This document shows positions 1 to 7,496 of a DNA stretch of 61,874 bases, in pieces. The DNA comes from Macrococcus bovicus. GTDB lineage: Bacteria; Bacillota; Bacilli; Staphylococcales; Staphylococcaceae. Location: positions 1 through 61,874 of the forward strand of contig NZ_SCWF01000012.1 in assembly GCF_004359575.1 (NCBI RefSeq). The letters run 5' to 3'. Below the pieces are notes generated by a model. It made no database searches. It had not been told where the DNA came from and worked only from the letters and a program-made list of their open reading frames with translations. Positions within the stretch are counted from its first letter, which is position 1; the number at the start of each line of letters is the position of its first letter. A program made the translations under genes and the position numbers.

Positions 1-41
1 TGGTGACTACATTATATAAGAGAGCTTCTTTTTTTGCACTT

Positions 42-76
42 AAAAACGGAAATTCCTCAATGGAATTTCCGTTTTT
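42..76. terminator. Bidirectional hairpin terminator
   Basis: A 15-bp inverted repeat (arms 42-56 and 62-76, GGAAATTCC/GGAATTTCC core) has an A-run on the left and a T-run on the right, so it can terminate in both directions. It probably ends the minus-strand gene at 178-819 and an unseen gene to the left. Confidence 0.7.
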
Positions 77-177
77 CTTTCGAGTCATTATATAAATCGT
101 AGATTTAGTTATTTATGTCCCAGACTCCTTTGAACAATCTAAAAATAAATTACTTTAGCCATCTCTAATAAATAGAT

Positions 178-819
178 TTAATCAAAATTTCTTGAAAGTT
201 GCGAAGTTACTTTCTTTGTAGTCTCCATTACTTTAAATAGTTGTTTTGAAACTTCTTCTACATCATACCCTTGTCGTTTTTCATCTTGTTTATTTAGCAT
301 CCATACTAAATTTCTTACTTGTTGCCACAATAAAAAAATATCATCTTGTAAATTAGTATCTATAGCAATAAATTCCTCACTATTTATAATACGATCTAAG
401 TTTATTGGTACTTCTAATAAATCTATATACTGGTTACTAAAAGTGCTTTTATTTAAAGGATTAAGCTCTAGAGGTTTTACATAATCAGCTAGCTTCACAT
501 ATTCATTATATCTAACATAAAAATCACTAATTCTTACTACATTTGTATACACAGAATAATAGATTTTCTTCGCCATATCATTCTTTCTAGCGTTCTGTTC
601 CGACTTATAGAGTAAGAGTGCATTATCTCCAGCTACCTTAGCTCCTAAATATGAACCTCCGACAGTACTAAATAAAGCTATAATACTGATGATTACTGTT
701 ATCCCTTTTTCATTTACAGCTATATCGTCCATATTAAAAATTGACCCAAAACCAATAAGTAATAGCATCAGGATTATTAATAGAAAAATTGTAAATAACA
801 GCATTTTATTTCTCTTCAA
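178..819 (-). CDS. Hypothetical two-helix membrane protein of the island
   Basis: A protein of about 213 residues with no family I recognise. After a short basic start it has a strongly hydrophobic helix (MLLFTIFLLIILMLLLIGFG), a second helix around VIISIIALFSTVGGSYLGA, and a long soluble, mixed-charge C-terminal part of about 140 residues. This layout is common in phage or island proteins of unknown role. The start is uncertain. I chose TTG at 819 because a GGTGAT Shine-Dalgarno-like stretch precedes it. The upstream TTGACG at 859-864, which could be read as an earlier TTG start, looks more like a -35 box paired with TAAATT 16 bp further on. An ATG at 804 is another option. The AT-rich composition matches the island rather than the core genes. 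The gene is probably transcribed alone and ends at the hairpin near 42-76. Confidence 0.6.
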   Translation of the reverse strand: MKRNKMLLFTIFLLIILMLLLIGFGSIFNMDDIAVNEKGITVIISIIALFSTVGGSYLGAKVAGDNALLLYKSEQNARKNDMAKKIYYSVYTNVVRISDFYVRYNEYVKLADYVKPLELNPLNKSTFSNQYIDLLEVPINLDRIINSEEFIAIDTNLQDDIFLLWQQVRNLVWMLNKQDEKRQGYDVEEVSKQLFKVMETTKKVTSQLSRNFD

Positions 820-901
820 AGTATCACCATCCAATGAATTTAATATAACAAAATTTTTCGTCAATTTGCTAAAAGATACTGATGTTCTAAAATATTATAA
901 A

Positions 902-925
902 AAACCTCTCTAATCAGAGAGGTTT
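902..925 (-). terminator. Terminator of the 53-residue gene
   Basis: The inverted repeat AAACCTCTC / GAGAGGTTT with a 6-base loop overlaps the stop codon of the small minus-strand gene and is followed on that strand by a T-run. Confidence 0.65.
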
Positions 926-1075
926 AATTTTACTGTTTTTTTGGTGTTTAGCTTTATTCTTCTTATTATATCTTTTAATTTGATGTTCTAGCTTCTTTAT
1001 GGAAGAAATTTCTGGTTTAACTTCAACAATAACTTTACTTTTTAATGCAAAATGTTCTTTAAGTGTTATAGCCAT
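914..1075 (-). CDS. Small basic hypothetical protein (53 aa)
   Basis: A 53-codon frame starting ATG at 1075 and ending TGA at 914. The Shine-Dalgarno TGAGGT lies 7-8 bases before the ATG, and the stop codon sits inside a good intrinsic terminator, which together make a real gene likely. The product begins MAITLKEHFALKSK and its second half is very lysine-rich (KRYNKKNKAKHQKNSK). It has no hydrophobic segment and no motif I recognise. A small nucleic-acid-binding or phage accessory protein is possible from the charge alone, but that is a guess. It runs in the same direction as the membrane protein further left, about 95 bases upstream of it. Confidence 0.55.
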   Translation of the reverse strand: MAITLKEHFALKSKVIVEVKPEISSIKKLEHQIKRYNKKNKAKHQKNSKIKPL

Positions 1076-1165
1076 AATTTTACCTCATTTTTATTTTTTT
1101 TAGATAACACAAAATAAAAATTTCAAAAAAACATCAAAATAAGGATTAAAACGCCTGTTTTGAAG

Positions 1166-1312
1166 CCTAGAAATTGCCGTTTTTTTAGCGAATTATTCTA
1201 CTTTTTTTAATTGCTTACTCTGAATTTTTTTCGAGCGAATTTTGTATGAGTTTGGGGAGGGCGCCGTTGTTTCGGCTTGGTTTCCTAGAAATTTAGTAAG
1301 GGGGGTATTAAA
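1166..1312. other. Unexplained non-coding block with paired direct repeats and a G-rich core
   Basis: Within very AT-rich DNA this stretch holds two direct-repeat pairs, CCTAGAAATT (1166-1175 and 1284-1293) and AGCGAATT (1187-1194 and 1234-1241). It also has an abrupt G/C-rich core around 1250-1280 (GTTTGGGGAGGGCGCCG) and a second G-run at 1299-1306. I see no gene here. The layout could fit a protein-binding site for replication, transfer or recombination, but nothing in the sequence proves this. Confidence 0.3.
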
Positions 1313-1410
1313 TAAGTCATTGAGTCAATAGTATTACTTTAAAATTATAGTTTGTGTATGAATTTTAATCATTCATTATTCTAGAAGAAATATATTTTTA
1401 TAATACGCCT

Positions 1411-1740
1411 ATGCCCTGGCCATACCTTACTCACGATCATGCTCATGCCTGGGCATTACACCTTACTCATGCCCAGGCTCATACCTGGCATCACACCTTA
1501 CTCATGCCCAGGCTCATACCTGGCACTACACCTTACTCATGCCCAGGCTCATACCTGGCACTACACCTTACTCATGCGTGTGCCTATGCCCTCGGCACTG
1601 CACCCTACTCATGCCTGTGCCTATGCCTTGGCATCACACCTTACTCATGCCCAGGCTCACACCTGGCATCATACCTTACTCATGCTTGTGCCTATGCCCT
1701 CGGCACCACACCTTACTCATGCCTGTGCCTATGCCTTGGC
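1411..1740. repeat. Tandem hairpin array A (about 9 units of 35-37 bp)
   Basis: Nine consecutive units begin CCTTACTCAT at about 1425, 1461, 1496, 1531, 1566, 1603 (C variant), 1639, 1674 and 1711. Two unit types occur. One carries CCAGG-CTCATA-CCTGG (units 2, 3, 4 and 7). The other carries GTGCC-TATGCCCTC-GGCAC or TGCC-TATGCCTT-GGCA (units 5, 6, 8 and 9). Each unit can therefore form a short hairpin. Because many units are near a multiple of three, several long open frames run through the array; they are low-complexity artefacts. The array replaces what should be the remainder of an antirepressor-like gene. Confidence 0.85.
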
Positions 1741-1805
1741 TCTTTAACTTCTTTTTCATTCATTACTGTATTTTGTGGAGTTGGTACGATTGCCAGGTTA
1801 TTCAT
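1713..1805 (-). pseudogene. Truncated phage antirepressor-like gene running into array A
   Basis: A 30-codon frame with an excellent Shine-Dalgarno (AGGAGGTG, 5 bases before ATG at 1805). It starts MNNLAIVPTPQNTVMNEKEV, which resembles the opening of phage antirepressor (Ant/KilA-type) proteins. The frame then enters the tandem array, becomes an Arg-His stutter (RHRHRH) and stops at 1713. Its position directly downstream of a Cro-like gene is where phages usually keep ant. The strong ribosome site and the abrupt change to array DNA argue that the array replaced or displaced the rest of the gene. The antirepressor assignment rests on context and about 20 residues, so it is tentative. Confidence 0.45.
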
Positions 1806-1841
1806 TACTTCACCTCCTCATTCATAGAAAAACATAGCAAA

Positions 1842-2045
1842 TTAGTTAAAAAAAATTTCGTCTATTGTGATTTTCGGAAAAGCTTCTTTTCTAAGTAAAT
1901 CTCTAAATATTAACATTTCGCTGTTTTTAAACGAGGTTTTTCCGTTCTCTTTCATACGATAAGCTTGAACTGAGATATTATAAACCTTAGCCATATCTTC
2001 TTGTGTCATTCCTAACATTTTTCTATATCCTACGACTTTTAACAT
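1842..2045 (-). CDS. Cro-like XRE-family regulator (67 aa)
   Basis: A compact helix-turn-helix protein. The segment GMTQEDMAKVYNISVQAYRM is a typical XRE turn with the recognition helix at about residues 24-33. The family binds operator DNA as dimers. The gene is preceded by GGAGGTGA at good spacing and is divergent from the CI-like repressor at 2171, with 125 bp between the two starts. That arrangement is the classic phage lysis/lysogeny switch, and this gene is in the Cro position. Direct repeats in the intergenic gap are probable shared operators. Confidence 0.7.
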   Translation of the reverse strand: MLKVVGYRKMLGMTQEDMAKVYNISVQAYRMKENGKTSFKNSEMLIFRDLLRKEAFPKITIDEIFFN

Positions 2046-2057
2046 TAACTCACCTCC

Positions 2058-2140
2058 AAAACATAGTAAAACATAACTTACAAAAATATTATATTATCTC
2101 TTTTGTTTATAGTCAATTAAAACATAGAAAAACATAACTA
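2058..2140. promoter_or_regulatory. Probable operator repeats between the divergent cro-like and cI-like genes
   Basis: Two near-identical copies of AAAACATAGnAAAACATAACTnA lie at 2058-2080 and 2119-2140, between the two divergent regulator genes. A third, partial copy (ATAGAAAAACATAGCAAA) is at 1825-1842, by the end of the Cro-like gene and the start of the broken antirepressor frame. Repeated sites flanking a divergent CI/Cro pair are the normal form of phage operators; binding itself is inferred. Confidence 0.55.
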
Positions 2141-2170
2141 TTTGTTATATAATTTTATTGAGGTGGTATG

Positions 2171-3052
2171 ATGGATAAAAAAGAAGTTGGAAAGTCTATT
2201 AGAACTATAAGAGAAAATTTAGGTTTAACAATGGCTCAATTTGGAGAGAAAATAGATGGTGTTAAATCTGGAGTAGTTTCAAATTGGGAAAATGGAAAAC
2301 AATTACCCAATAAAAAAAGATTAAAAATTATAGCTGATATTGGCGGTATCTCTGTAGAAGATTTACTATATTCTAACGAAAGATTCAAAGATAGATTTAA
2401 GAGATTGAGGAATCAAAGCAAATTAACAGCTTCTGAGTTATCTACGTTATTAGATATTGATGAGAAAGAGATAGATTATATTGAGAATAATATGTTACCT
2501 TTCATAAAGAATGATCTTATTAATAGTGCAGCTGAAATATTTGGTGTACCCTCTTCATATTTGCTAGGAGTAGATAACAATTTCTTTCAAATAGATGAAA
2601 ATATTGAAAATTACTTAAAAGATTACTTTTTTATACATCGTCGCAAAGAACTTTTTGCATCTTACATCTCAGATGAGGATATTTTAAAAGCTTATTTTCA
2701 ATCCTTAAAATTAGCTGCTTTATATCAACCTTATCTTCTTAACAATAATAGCTATGATGGTAAGACTTTGAATGAAAAGTTAGATAGTTTATGCAAAGAA
2801 GCCACCGCTTCTGTAATCACTAATGAAGATTATACAAATATCGGTTCTATAAATAAGACAATTTCTTCACTTGAAAACTTATTAGGTGAATTAGAGGCTT
2901 ACTTTTATGATGGTCGCCATGTTTCGAAAGAGTCACTTATTGTTTACAATCTTCGAGAAAATGCAGATGAAAAATTATATAACGATTTAAAGAGTATTAT
3001 TAACGAATCAATTTCTAAAGTTAATCTAATTAAAAAATATTATAAAGAATAA
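2171..3052 (+). CDS. CI-like repressor with two XRE helix-turn-helix domains
   Basis: A regulator of about 293 residues. The N-terminus has an XRE domain (IRENLGLTMAQFGEKIDGVK, recognition segment SGVVSNWENG). A second, weaker XRE domain follows at about residues 70-130 (LRNQSKLTASELSTLLDIDE, ending SYLLGVDN). The remaining 160 residues are acidic and helical, with no LexA-type Ser-Lys protease signature, so RecA-driven self-cleavage is not expected. Two ATGs stand in tandem; the second (2171) fits the GAGGTGG ribosome site better. It is divergent from the Cro-like gene and probably keeps the island silent. A small inverted repeat (CGGAATATTGTTCCG, about 3057-3071) follows the stop. Confidence 0.75.
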   Translation: MDKKEVGKSIRTIRENLGLTMAQFGEKIDGVKSGVVSNWENGKQLPNKKRLKIIADIGGISVEDLLYSNERFKDRFKRLRNQSKLTASELSTLLDIDEKEIDYIENNMLPFIKNDLINSAAEIFGVPSSYLLGVDNNFFQIDENIENYLKDYFFIHRRKELFASYISDEDILKAYFQSLKLAALYQPYLLNNNSYDGKTLNEKLDSLCKEATASVITNEDYTNIGSINKTISSLENLLGELEAYFYDGRHVSKESLIVYNLRENADEKLYNDLKSIINESISKVNLIKKYYKE

Positions 3053-3080
3053 GCATCGGAATATTGTTCCGTCCCTACCT

Positions 3081-3475
3081 ATAGGCTCTATAACTAACAG
3101 TTACAGGGATCACGATCTTAAATATATAGAAGATAAGGAGGCTCAATATGAAGCGGATAGATCAACAGTTAAATCGTCCTGGCATTGAAATATTTAATCA
3201 ATCATCACAACTAAACAACAGTCGTTCTGACTTTCCTGTTAAGCTAAGTCTTTTTGTTATGGACTTTTTTAACCGCTTCTAATGGTGTGAATATAAAGCA
3301 CTACCTACAAGCGTATTTATAACTACACTTGTTAAAAGGGGTCGGCATTTCACCGCTCCCCTCTGTAGCATCATCACTTTTAAAAGTTGATCTGCTCAAT
3401 GTTCAAATTTGAGCCTTATCATCTTCTATACTGTCAGTCATTTTAGACTAATAGCTCTATAACCAATAGTTATAA
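3081..3475. repeat. Pair of imperfect 24-25 bp repeats flanking the small gene 3148-3282
   Basis: The block at 3081-3104 (ATAGGCTCTATAACTAACAG...) recurs in altered form at 3451-3475 (ATAGCTCTATAACCAATAG...). Each copy contains its own small inverted repeat (TAACTAACAGTTA; TATAACCAATAGTTATA). They lie upstream of the integrase and could be recombinase or regulator binding sites. Confidence 0.35.
3148..3282 (+). CDS. Small hypothetical protein (44 aa)
   Basis: A 44-codon frame starting ATG at 3148 behind a strong AAGGAGG at 7 bases' spacing, and ending TAA at 3280-3282. The product begins MKRIDQQLNRPGIEIFNQSS and ends in a hydrophobic stretch, VKLSLFVMDFFNRF. I recognise no family. It lies between the repressor and the integrase, where phages and islands often place an excisionase or other small accessory protein; nothing in the residues shows that it is an excisionase. 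The ribosome site is the main evidence. Confidence 0.5.
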   Translation: MKRIDQQLNRPGIEIFNQSSQLNNSRSDFPVKLSLFVMDFFNRF

Positions 3476-3757
3476 TGCTCTCACATTTAAGGGCTGTCAC
3501 TCTAAGATAATCACGCGGGCCATGGTGTCGGTTAACCTATTTTTATATCCAATTGAACTTAAAGCTAAATTAACCTGAGTGCGATATTAACGGACTCAGC
3601 CACTAGAAGTAATGTTTCGGATGTATCAGCTGAATATTGCTCCTATCAGATCAGCATCAGTTATCATTTTTTCACTACTGTTATTCAATCAGTCAAACTA
3701 TTAACGATCTGACCGCTTCTATCGTGGCCAGGCATACTATATAAGGTGGTGTCATAT
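3283..3757. other. Non-coding region before the integrase
   Basis: There are 475 bases without a convincing gene. Contents seen: an imperfect hairpin AGGGGtCGG / CCGctCCCCT around 3337-3361, the second copy of the paired repeat at 3451-3475, and the integrase ribosome site (AAGGTGG) at the right end. No clear promoter or tRNA was found. Confidence 0.4.
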
Positions 3758-4993
3758 ATGTGGAGTGAGAAGTTTACTAATAAAGATGGTCAAGAGCAGT
3801 ACCGCTTCTATGAGAAGTACAAGGACCCGTTAACGGACAAGTGGAAGCGTGTCAGTGTTGTAATGAACAAGGACACTAAGCCATCTCAGAGAGAGGCTAA
3901 AAAGCAGTTAGAAGAGAAGATAAAGAATAAGTTAGATGACAAGACACCTATCTCATTGAAGTCATTGACGTTTCACCAGGCATGTGATGAGTGGTTTGAA
4001 CGCTACAAAATAATATCGGGGTCTAAGCAGTCCACCATCATAACCAAATATCATCGAGTAGATCATATCAAGCGAAGCATAGACAGCGATATATTAGTTA
4101 AGAGCATGAACGCTACCACCTTTCAGCATCTAATAGATAACCTGATAAATGATAATATATGCTATAAAGGCGTCAAGGACTCTATGAGCATCATTAAGAA
4201 TATAATGAAGTACCTACAGAAGAAATATAAGCTGGCTGATATATCTTATCTTGATGATGTACAGATACCTAAACAGGCAAAGACTCGAGAAGAAGTTAAA
4301 GCTAAAAGAGAGAACTATCTCGAAATGAACGAGATCATGCTGATAGTTGATAAGCTGAACGATATGGCCAGCAAGAAGAGAGCTGGAAGCTATATCCGCT
4401 CTAATATGATGAGTGCTTATATAGTGGAGTTCATGGCTCTAAATGGCATGCGTATAGGTGAACTGTTAGCTATACAGCCCGAAAATATCGACTTTGAAGC
4501 TCAGACACTGGAGATTGATGGAACGATTCACTGGATTCAAGGTGAAGACGGACACGGCACCAAGGACACGACAAAGACAGAGGCATCCTACAGAACTATC
4601 TCGCTGACAAGTAGAAGCTGTGACATATTGCGTAAGGTCATGTTAGAGAACAAGAAAGCTATACAGTGGGAGAATGAATATACAGATAGAGGGTTTATCT
4701 TTACTAATCACTTTGGCAATCCTATGGGTCTTTCTTCTATAAACCGTAACATCAAGCTGGCTATTGAAGATATTAAGGATGACCAGGGCAAGCGACTGAT
4801 CACCAAACATGTAACCACTCACACGTTACGACATAGCCATATTTCTTTATTAAGTCAGCTGGGTATATCACTACGGGCCATAATGGATAGAGTTGGCCAC
4901 ACTGACCATAAGACCACATTACAGATATATAGCCATATGACTGAGCAGATGGATAAGGATATGATGACTAAGCTGGAAGCGGTCAGCAATTAG
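3758..4993 (+). CDS. int: Phage-type tyrosine integrase
   Basis: A tyrosine recombinase of about 411 residues that would insert and excise the element at its attachment site. The order is an arm-type DNA-binding N-terminus rich in Trp, Tyr and Lys, a core-binding domain at about 60-170, and a catalytic domain at about 190-400. Catalytic residues are visible: Arg in NGMRIGELLAI, the HxLRH box HTLRHSHISLL, the later His in MDRVGHTDHK, and the nucleophile Tyr in LQIYSHM. I start at ATG 3758 (MWSEKF), 8 bases after AAGGTGG; a GTG at 3746 overlaps the ribosome site and is unlikely. It looks full length. Base composition is less AT-rich than the regulators to its left, suggesting a mosaic origin. 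The att region should lie just to the right, near 5490-5580. Confidence 0.9.
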   Translation: MWSEKFTNKDGQEQYRFYEKYKDPLTDKWKRVSVVMNKDTKPSQREAKKQLEEKIKNKLDDKTPISLKSLTFHQACDEWFERYKIISGSKQSTIITKYHRVDHIKRSIDSDILVKSMNATTFQHLIDNLINDNICYKGVKDSMSIIKNIMKYLQKKYKLADISYLDDVQIPKQAKTREEVKAKRENYLEMNEIMLIVDKLNDMASKKRAGSYIRSNMMSAYIVEFMALNGMRIGELLAIQPENIDFEAQTLEIDGTIHWIQGEDGHGTKDTTKTEASYRTISLTSRSCDILRKVMLENKKAIQWENEYTDRGFIFTNHFGNPMGLSSINRNIKLAIEDIKDDQGKRLITKHVTTHTLRHSHISLLSQLGISLRAIMDRVGHTDHKTTLQIYSHMTEQMDKDMMTKLEAVSN

Positions 4994-5046
4994 AAAATAC
5001 TTTAAGTCCATAATCGGACGTAACTATAAAATAAGGAGATGAAGAC

Positions 5047-5235
5047 ATGACAGATCCAATTACATTCATATTGACTAGTATCATCATGCTTACAATGTTT
5101 GTTGTATTGTTTGCCATTACAGATAGGGCGTTAAATCATTTCTCAAAGGAAAAACACCCCTTTGATTTAAAATTTGCTGTTATAAATGGAATTATAGTAA
5201 TGATTTTCTATTATATTTTTAGTAGATATCTATAG
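5047..5235 (+). CDS. Small two-helix membrane protein (62 aa)
   Basis: A 62-residue hydrophobic protein behind AAGGAGATG. Helix 1 spans about residues 5-28 (FILTSIIMLTMFVVLFAI) and helix 2 about residues 44-60 (AVINGIIVMIFYYIF), with a short basic linker. I recognise no family. It lies 54 bases after the integrase in the same direction and may be co-transcribed with it. A hairpin at 5295-5320 ends the unit. Confidence 0.6.
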   Translation: MTDPITFILTSIIMLTMFVVLFAITDRALNHFSKEKHPFDLKFAVINGIIVMIFYYIFSRYL

Positions 5236-5294
5236 CTTAAATACTTTTGAATTTAATTTCTAAAGGTCCGGAACTGTGTTCCTATCCTTCATAT

Positions 5295-5320
5295 AAGGGA
5301 GTAATAGCTGTTTACTCCTT
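5295..5320 (+). terminator. Hairpin after the 62-residue membrane protein
   Basis: The inverted repeat AAGGGAGTAA / TTACTCCTT with a 7-base loop is followed by a T-rich stretch. It probably ends the int-side transcript. Confidence 0.5.
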
Positions 5321-5540
5321 CTTATATTAATACGCTCAAATATGAGCCTATTCTAGTCCTCTATCAATCGTCCAGGTTATGCGTAAGGATTGTTTACGCT
5401 GATCTGCTCTGTACCAGGTAGATGCTATCCTATTTTAGGACTGCACAACTCTTAAAAATCACATGATTATCTCTCAGCGTATCCAGTAGTTAAACAAGTT
5501 TGCCCTTTTTCTGCCCTTTTTGATATCAAAAATCACTAAA

Positions 5541-5575
5541 AAGAATCCTCTAACGCTTATCGTTAAAGGATTCTT
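5541..5575 (-). terminator. Terminator of the relQ-nadK operon
   Basis: The stem AAGAATCCTcTAACG / CGTTAaAGGATTCTT is followed on the minus strand by T-rich sequence (TTTTAGTGATTTTT), 13 bases after the nadK stop. Confidence 0.75.
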
Positions 5576-5588
5576 TGAATTTTAATTA

Positions 5589-6386
5589 TTATTCACTCGC
5601 AATAAAGGAATCATGCACGCGTTTCCAGAAAGGAAATGGACGGAAACGGGCAAATCTTATTTTTTCGTCTGCCACCCGGTACTGGATGGACTTAATACCT
5701 TGATGTTCACTTGTGATGTGATCAATCGTCAGCATAAATTTCCCTTTATTCACCGGGGTGACTTGAAGTGTATGATGCTTCGGCAGGATCAGCGGACTGC
5801 CGACTGTCCGGAACACGCGGTTGTTGATGGAAGCGATCTCCGTCATCTGCATCGCTTCCAGTGACGGATGCATCAGCGCACCGCCCAGCGCTTTATTATA
5901 CGCTGTAGACCCGCTAGGCGTGGACAGACAGAGTCCGTCTCCTCTGAAACGTTCAAAGTGCTGGCCACGAATATCCACATCAACGACCAGTGTCGCACCG
6001 TTATGGGTTTTGATAGTCGCTTCATTCAGAGCGAGAAATCGTGTTTCGCGTCCCTGTTCGTAACGCACGATTGTTTCAATGAGCGGATACTCTATGCGCA
6101 GCATCGGTTCATTCTTGATGGCGATGATCAGCTTTTCGACTTCATGCGGCAGCCAGTCTGCATAGAAACCCAGATGACCTGTGTGAATACCGACGAAGCT
6201 GCAGTCATCCAGCCGATGACTGTATGTATGGAAAGCCTGGAGAAGCGTCCCGTCGCCTCCGACAGAAATGACGATGTCCGGCTCCTCAGTATCCTGAATC
6301 ATATCGAAGTCCTTCATATAACTCATCATCTTCTGTTTAAGGGCATCACTTTTTGAATCGCCTTTAGATAATATCGCAAATTTCAT
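5589..6386 (-). CDS. nadK: NAD kinase
   Basis: Phosphorylates NAD to NADP with ATP in the cytosol, the only route to NADP. The 265 residues match the usual length in Gram-positive bacteria. The glycine-rich kinase signature [11 protein letters not shown] is at about residues 42-52, the NAD-binding Asn-Glu (LNEATIKT) is near 120, and the conserved [15 protein letters not shown] loop lies near 155-169. It is the last gene of a minus-strand operon after relQ (11-base gap) and the UPF0738 gene, an order kept across Bacillales. Staphylococci normally have rluD next; here the phage-like island lies beyond the nadK terminator. Confidence 0.95.
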   Translation of the reverse strand: MKFAILSKGDSKSDALKQKMMSYMKDFDMIQDTEEPDIVISVGGDGTLLQAFHTYSHRLDDCSFVGIHTGHLGFYADWLPHEVEKLIIAIKNEPMLRIEYPLIETIVRYEQGRETRFLALNEATIKTHNGATLVVDVDIRGQHFERFRGDGLCLSTPSGSTAYNKALGGALMHPSLEAMQMTEIASINNRVFRTVGSPLILPKHHTLQVTPVNKGKFMLTIDHITSEHQGIKSIQYRVADEKIRFARFRPFPFWKRVHDSFIASE

Positions 6387-6397
6387 ATGCGTTCTCC

Positions 6398-7021
6398 TTA
6401 TCGTTCACTTCGTTGTTCGGTATAGAACTTCTGCGCTTCAATAATCTCTTCCCGGATCTCAGACATCTCCTGGTCGAGCAGATAGGCCGCCTCTGCCGCG
6501 TTTTCAAGACGCGTCTGAATCTGCGGCGGATAATCACCGTCGTATTTGTAACGGAGCGTGTGTTCAATCGTCGCCCAGAAATTCATGGCCAGTGTGCGTA
6601 TCTGTATCTCCGCCAGAATAAATTTCTGGCCTTCAAGCGTCTCGATCGGATAGCGGATGATGACATGATAGGAACGATAGCCGCTTTCCTTTGTCTCCTT
6701 GATGTAATCCCGCTCCTCAACCACTTCAAAATCTTTGCGGTCACGCAGCAGCTGAACGACTGTGTCAATGTCGTCAACGAACTGACACATCATTCTGAGA
6801 CCCGCGATATCATACATTTCCTCAGACAGTTTATCGAATGGAATTCCCCTTTGGTTGGCCTTTTCGATGATACTCGGAATCGGCTTCACCCGACCTGTCA
6901 CAAATTCTATCGGTGAAGAAAGCCCTGCTGACTGATACTGCTTGCGGATCCCTTTTAACTTCATTTTAAGTTCATCTATCGCCTGTTTATAAGGCGCTAA
7001 AAATATGTCCCATTGATTCAT
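6398..7021 (-). CDS. relQ: Small alarmone synthetase RelQ (GTP pyrophosphokinase)
   Basis: Transfers pyrophosphate from ATP to GTP or GDP to make (p)ppGpp-type alarmones. The 207 residues contain only the synthetase domain, with no hydrolase, TGS or ACT part, as expected for the RelQ/YjbM type. Visible motifs are [21 protein letters not shown], the substrate loop [11 protein letters not shown], and [17 protein letters not shown]. RelQ enzymes form tetramers and respond to cell-wall and alkaline stress in relatives. The gene lies between UPF0738 and nadK with short gaps, so the three are probably co-transcribed. Confidence 0.93.
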   Translation of the reverse strand: MNQWDIFLAPYKQAIDELKMKLKGIRKQYQSAGLSSPIEFVTGRVKPIPSIIEKANQRGIPFDKLSEEMYDIAGLRMMCQFVDDIDTVVQLLRDRKDFEVVEERDYIKETKESGYRSYHVIIRYPIETLEGQKFILAEIQIRTLAMNFWATIEHTLRYKYDGDYPPQIQTRLENAAEAAYLLDQEMSEIREEIIEAQKFYTEQRSER

Positions 7022-7035
7022 ACGGACTCACCCCT

Positions 7036-7380
7036 TTATAACGCGAATACCTCTTCTACTTTCTCGGTAAATGCTTTGCCGTAGTTATGGTTATCTTTAA
7101 TATTGTCGAGTAATAATTCAAATTCCTCAGCGAAACGGATCAGTTCAATCGTTCCGTATAAATACCAGTCTTTGTCCTTGTACTGGCTCATCATCTCCCA
7201 CGTCTCTTCTACGAAACGGAGATGCTGGTAACGTGCGCCATCATCCAGCTGATAGACGAACTGAAAATGATCGCTGTCTGTAATCATCTGACCGGTCGCT
7301 GTCAGCTCGAGTGGCTCCTCTGCAGTAAAGACATGGACCTGATCATCCACTAACTTGATTTCATTAACATGTAAATTCAT
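7036..7380 (-). CDS. UPF0738 family protein
   Basis: A 114-residue cytosolic protein of unknown function that precedes relQ-nadK in staphylococci as well. Conserved features include DSDHFQFVYQLDD and the C-terminal LDNIKDNHNYGKAF block. The start is taken at ATG 7380 (MNLHVNEIK), 6 bases after AAAGGAGAG; an upstream ATG at 7404 would place the ribosome site inside the gene. The gap to relQ is 14 bases. It is divergent from the CYTH gene at 7497. Confidence 0.8.
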   Translation of the reverse strand: MNLHVNEIKLVDDQVHVFTAEEPLELTATGQMITDSDHFQFVYQLDDGARYQHLRFVEETWEMMSQYKDKDWYLYGTIELIRFAEEFELLLDNIKDNHNYGKAFTEKVEEVFAL

Positions 7381-7496
7381 TATAATCTCTCCTTTGACAA
7401 ACATATTTTATCACAAAAAAGCGCTTCAATATAGAGAATCCCTCTGACTTTACTTCAAATAGATTGTCCGCCATAATAAGTGTTGGAGGGGATAAC

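Larger units (their letters stand above)
5236..5588. other. Island edge / candidate attachment region
   Basis: There are 353 bases without a gene between the island's last frame and the 3' end of nadK. It contains a transcription hairpin (5295-5320), the direct repeat TGCCCTTTTT twice (5501-5510 and 5512-5521), and the nadK terminator (5541-5575). Because the integrase is just upstream and core genome begins at 5589, the recombination junction should lie here. The exact att core cannot be defined, since the other end of the element is outside the window. Confidence 0.4.

Noticed and set aside
1411-1898. Three overlapping plus-strand open frames of 100-138 codons rich in Cys, His, Leu and Pro
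   Set aside because: They are read-through of array A, whose units are near multiples of three bases. They have no ribosome sites, and the same short peptide repeats in every frame.
3746-3757. GTG start for the integrase
   Set aside because: It overlaps the AAGGTGG ribosome site; the ATG at 3758 has correct spacing.
5480-5588. tRNA or tmRNA gene as attachment site
   Set aside because: No cloverleaf or tmRNA end could be read; only a terminator and short direct repeats are present.
5613-7000. Plus-strand open frames opposite nadK and relQ (80-167 codons)
   Set aside because: They lie entirely antisense to well-conserved genes, lack ribosome sites and resemble no family.
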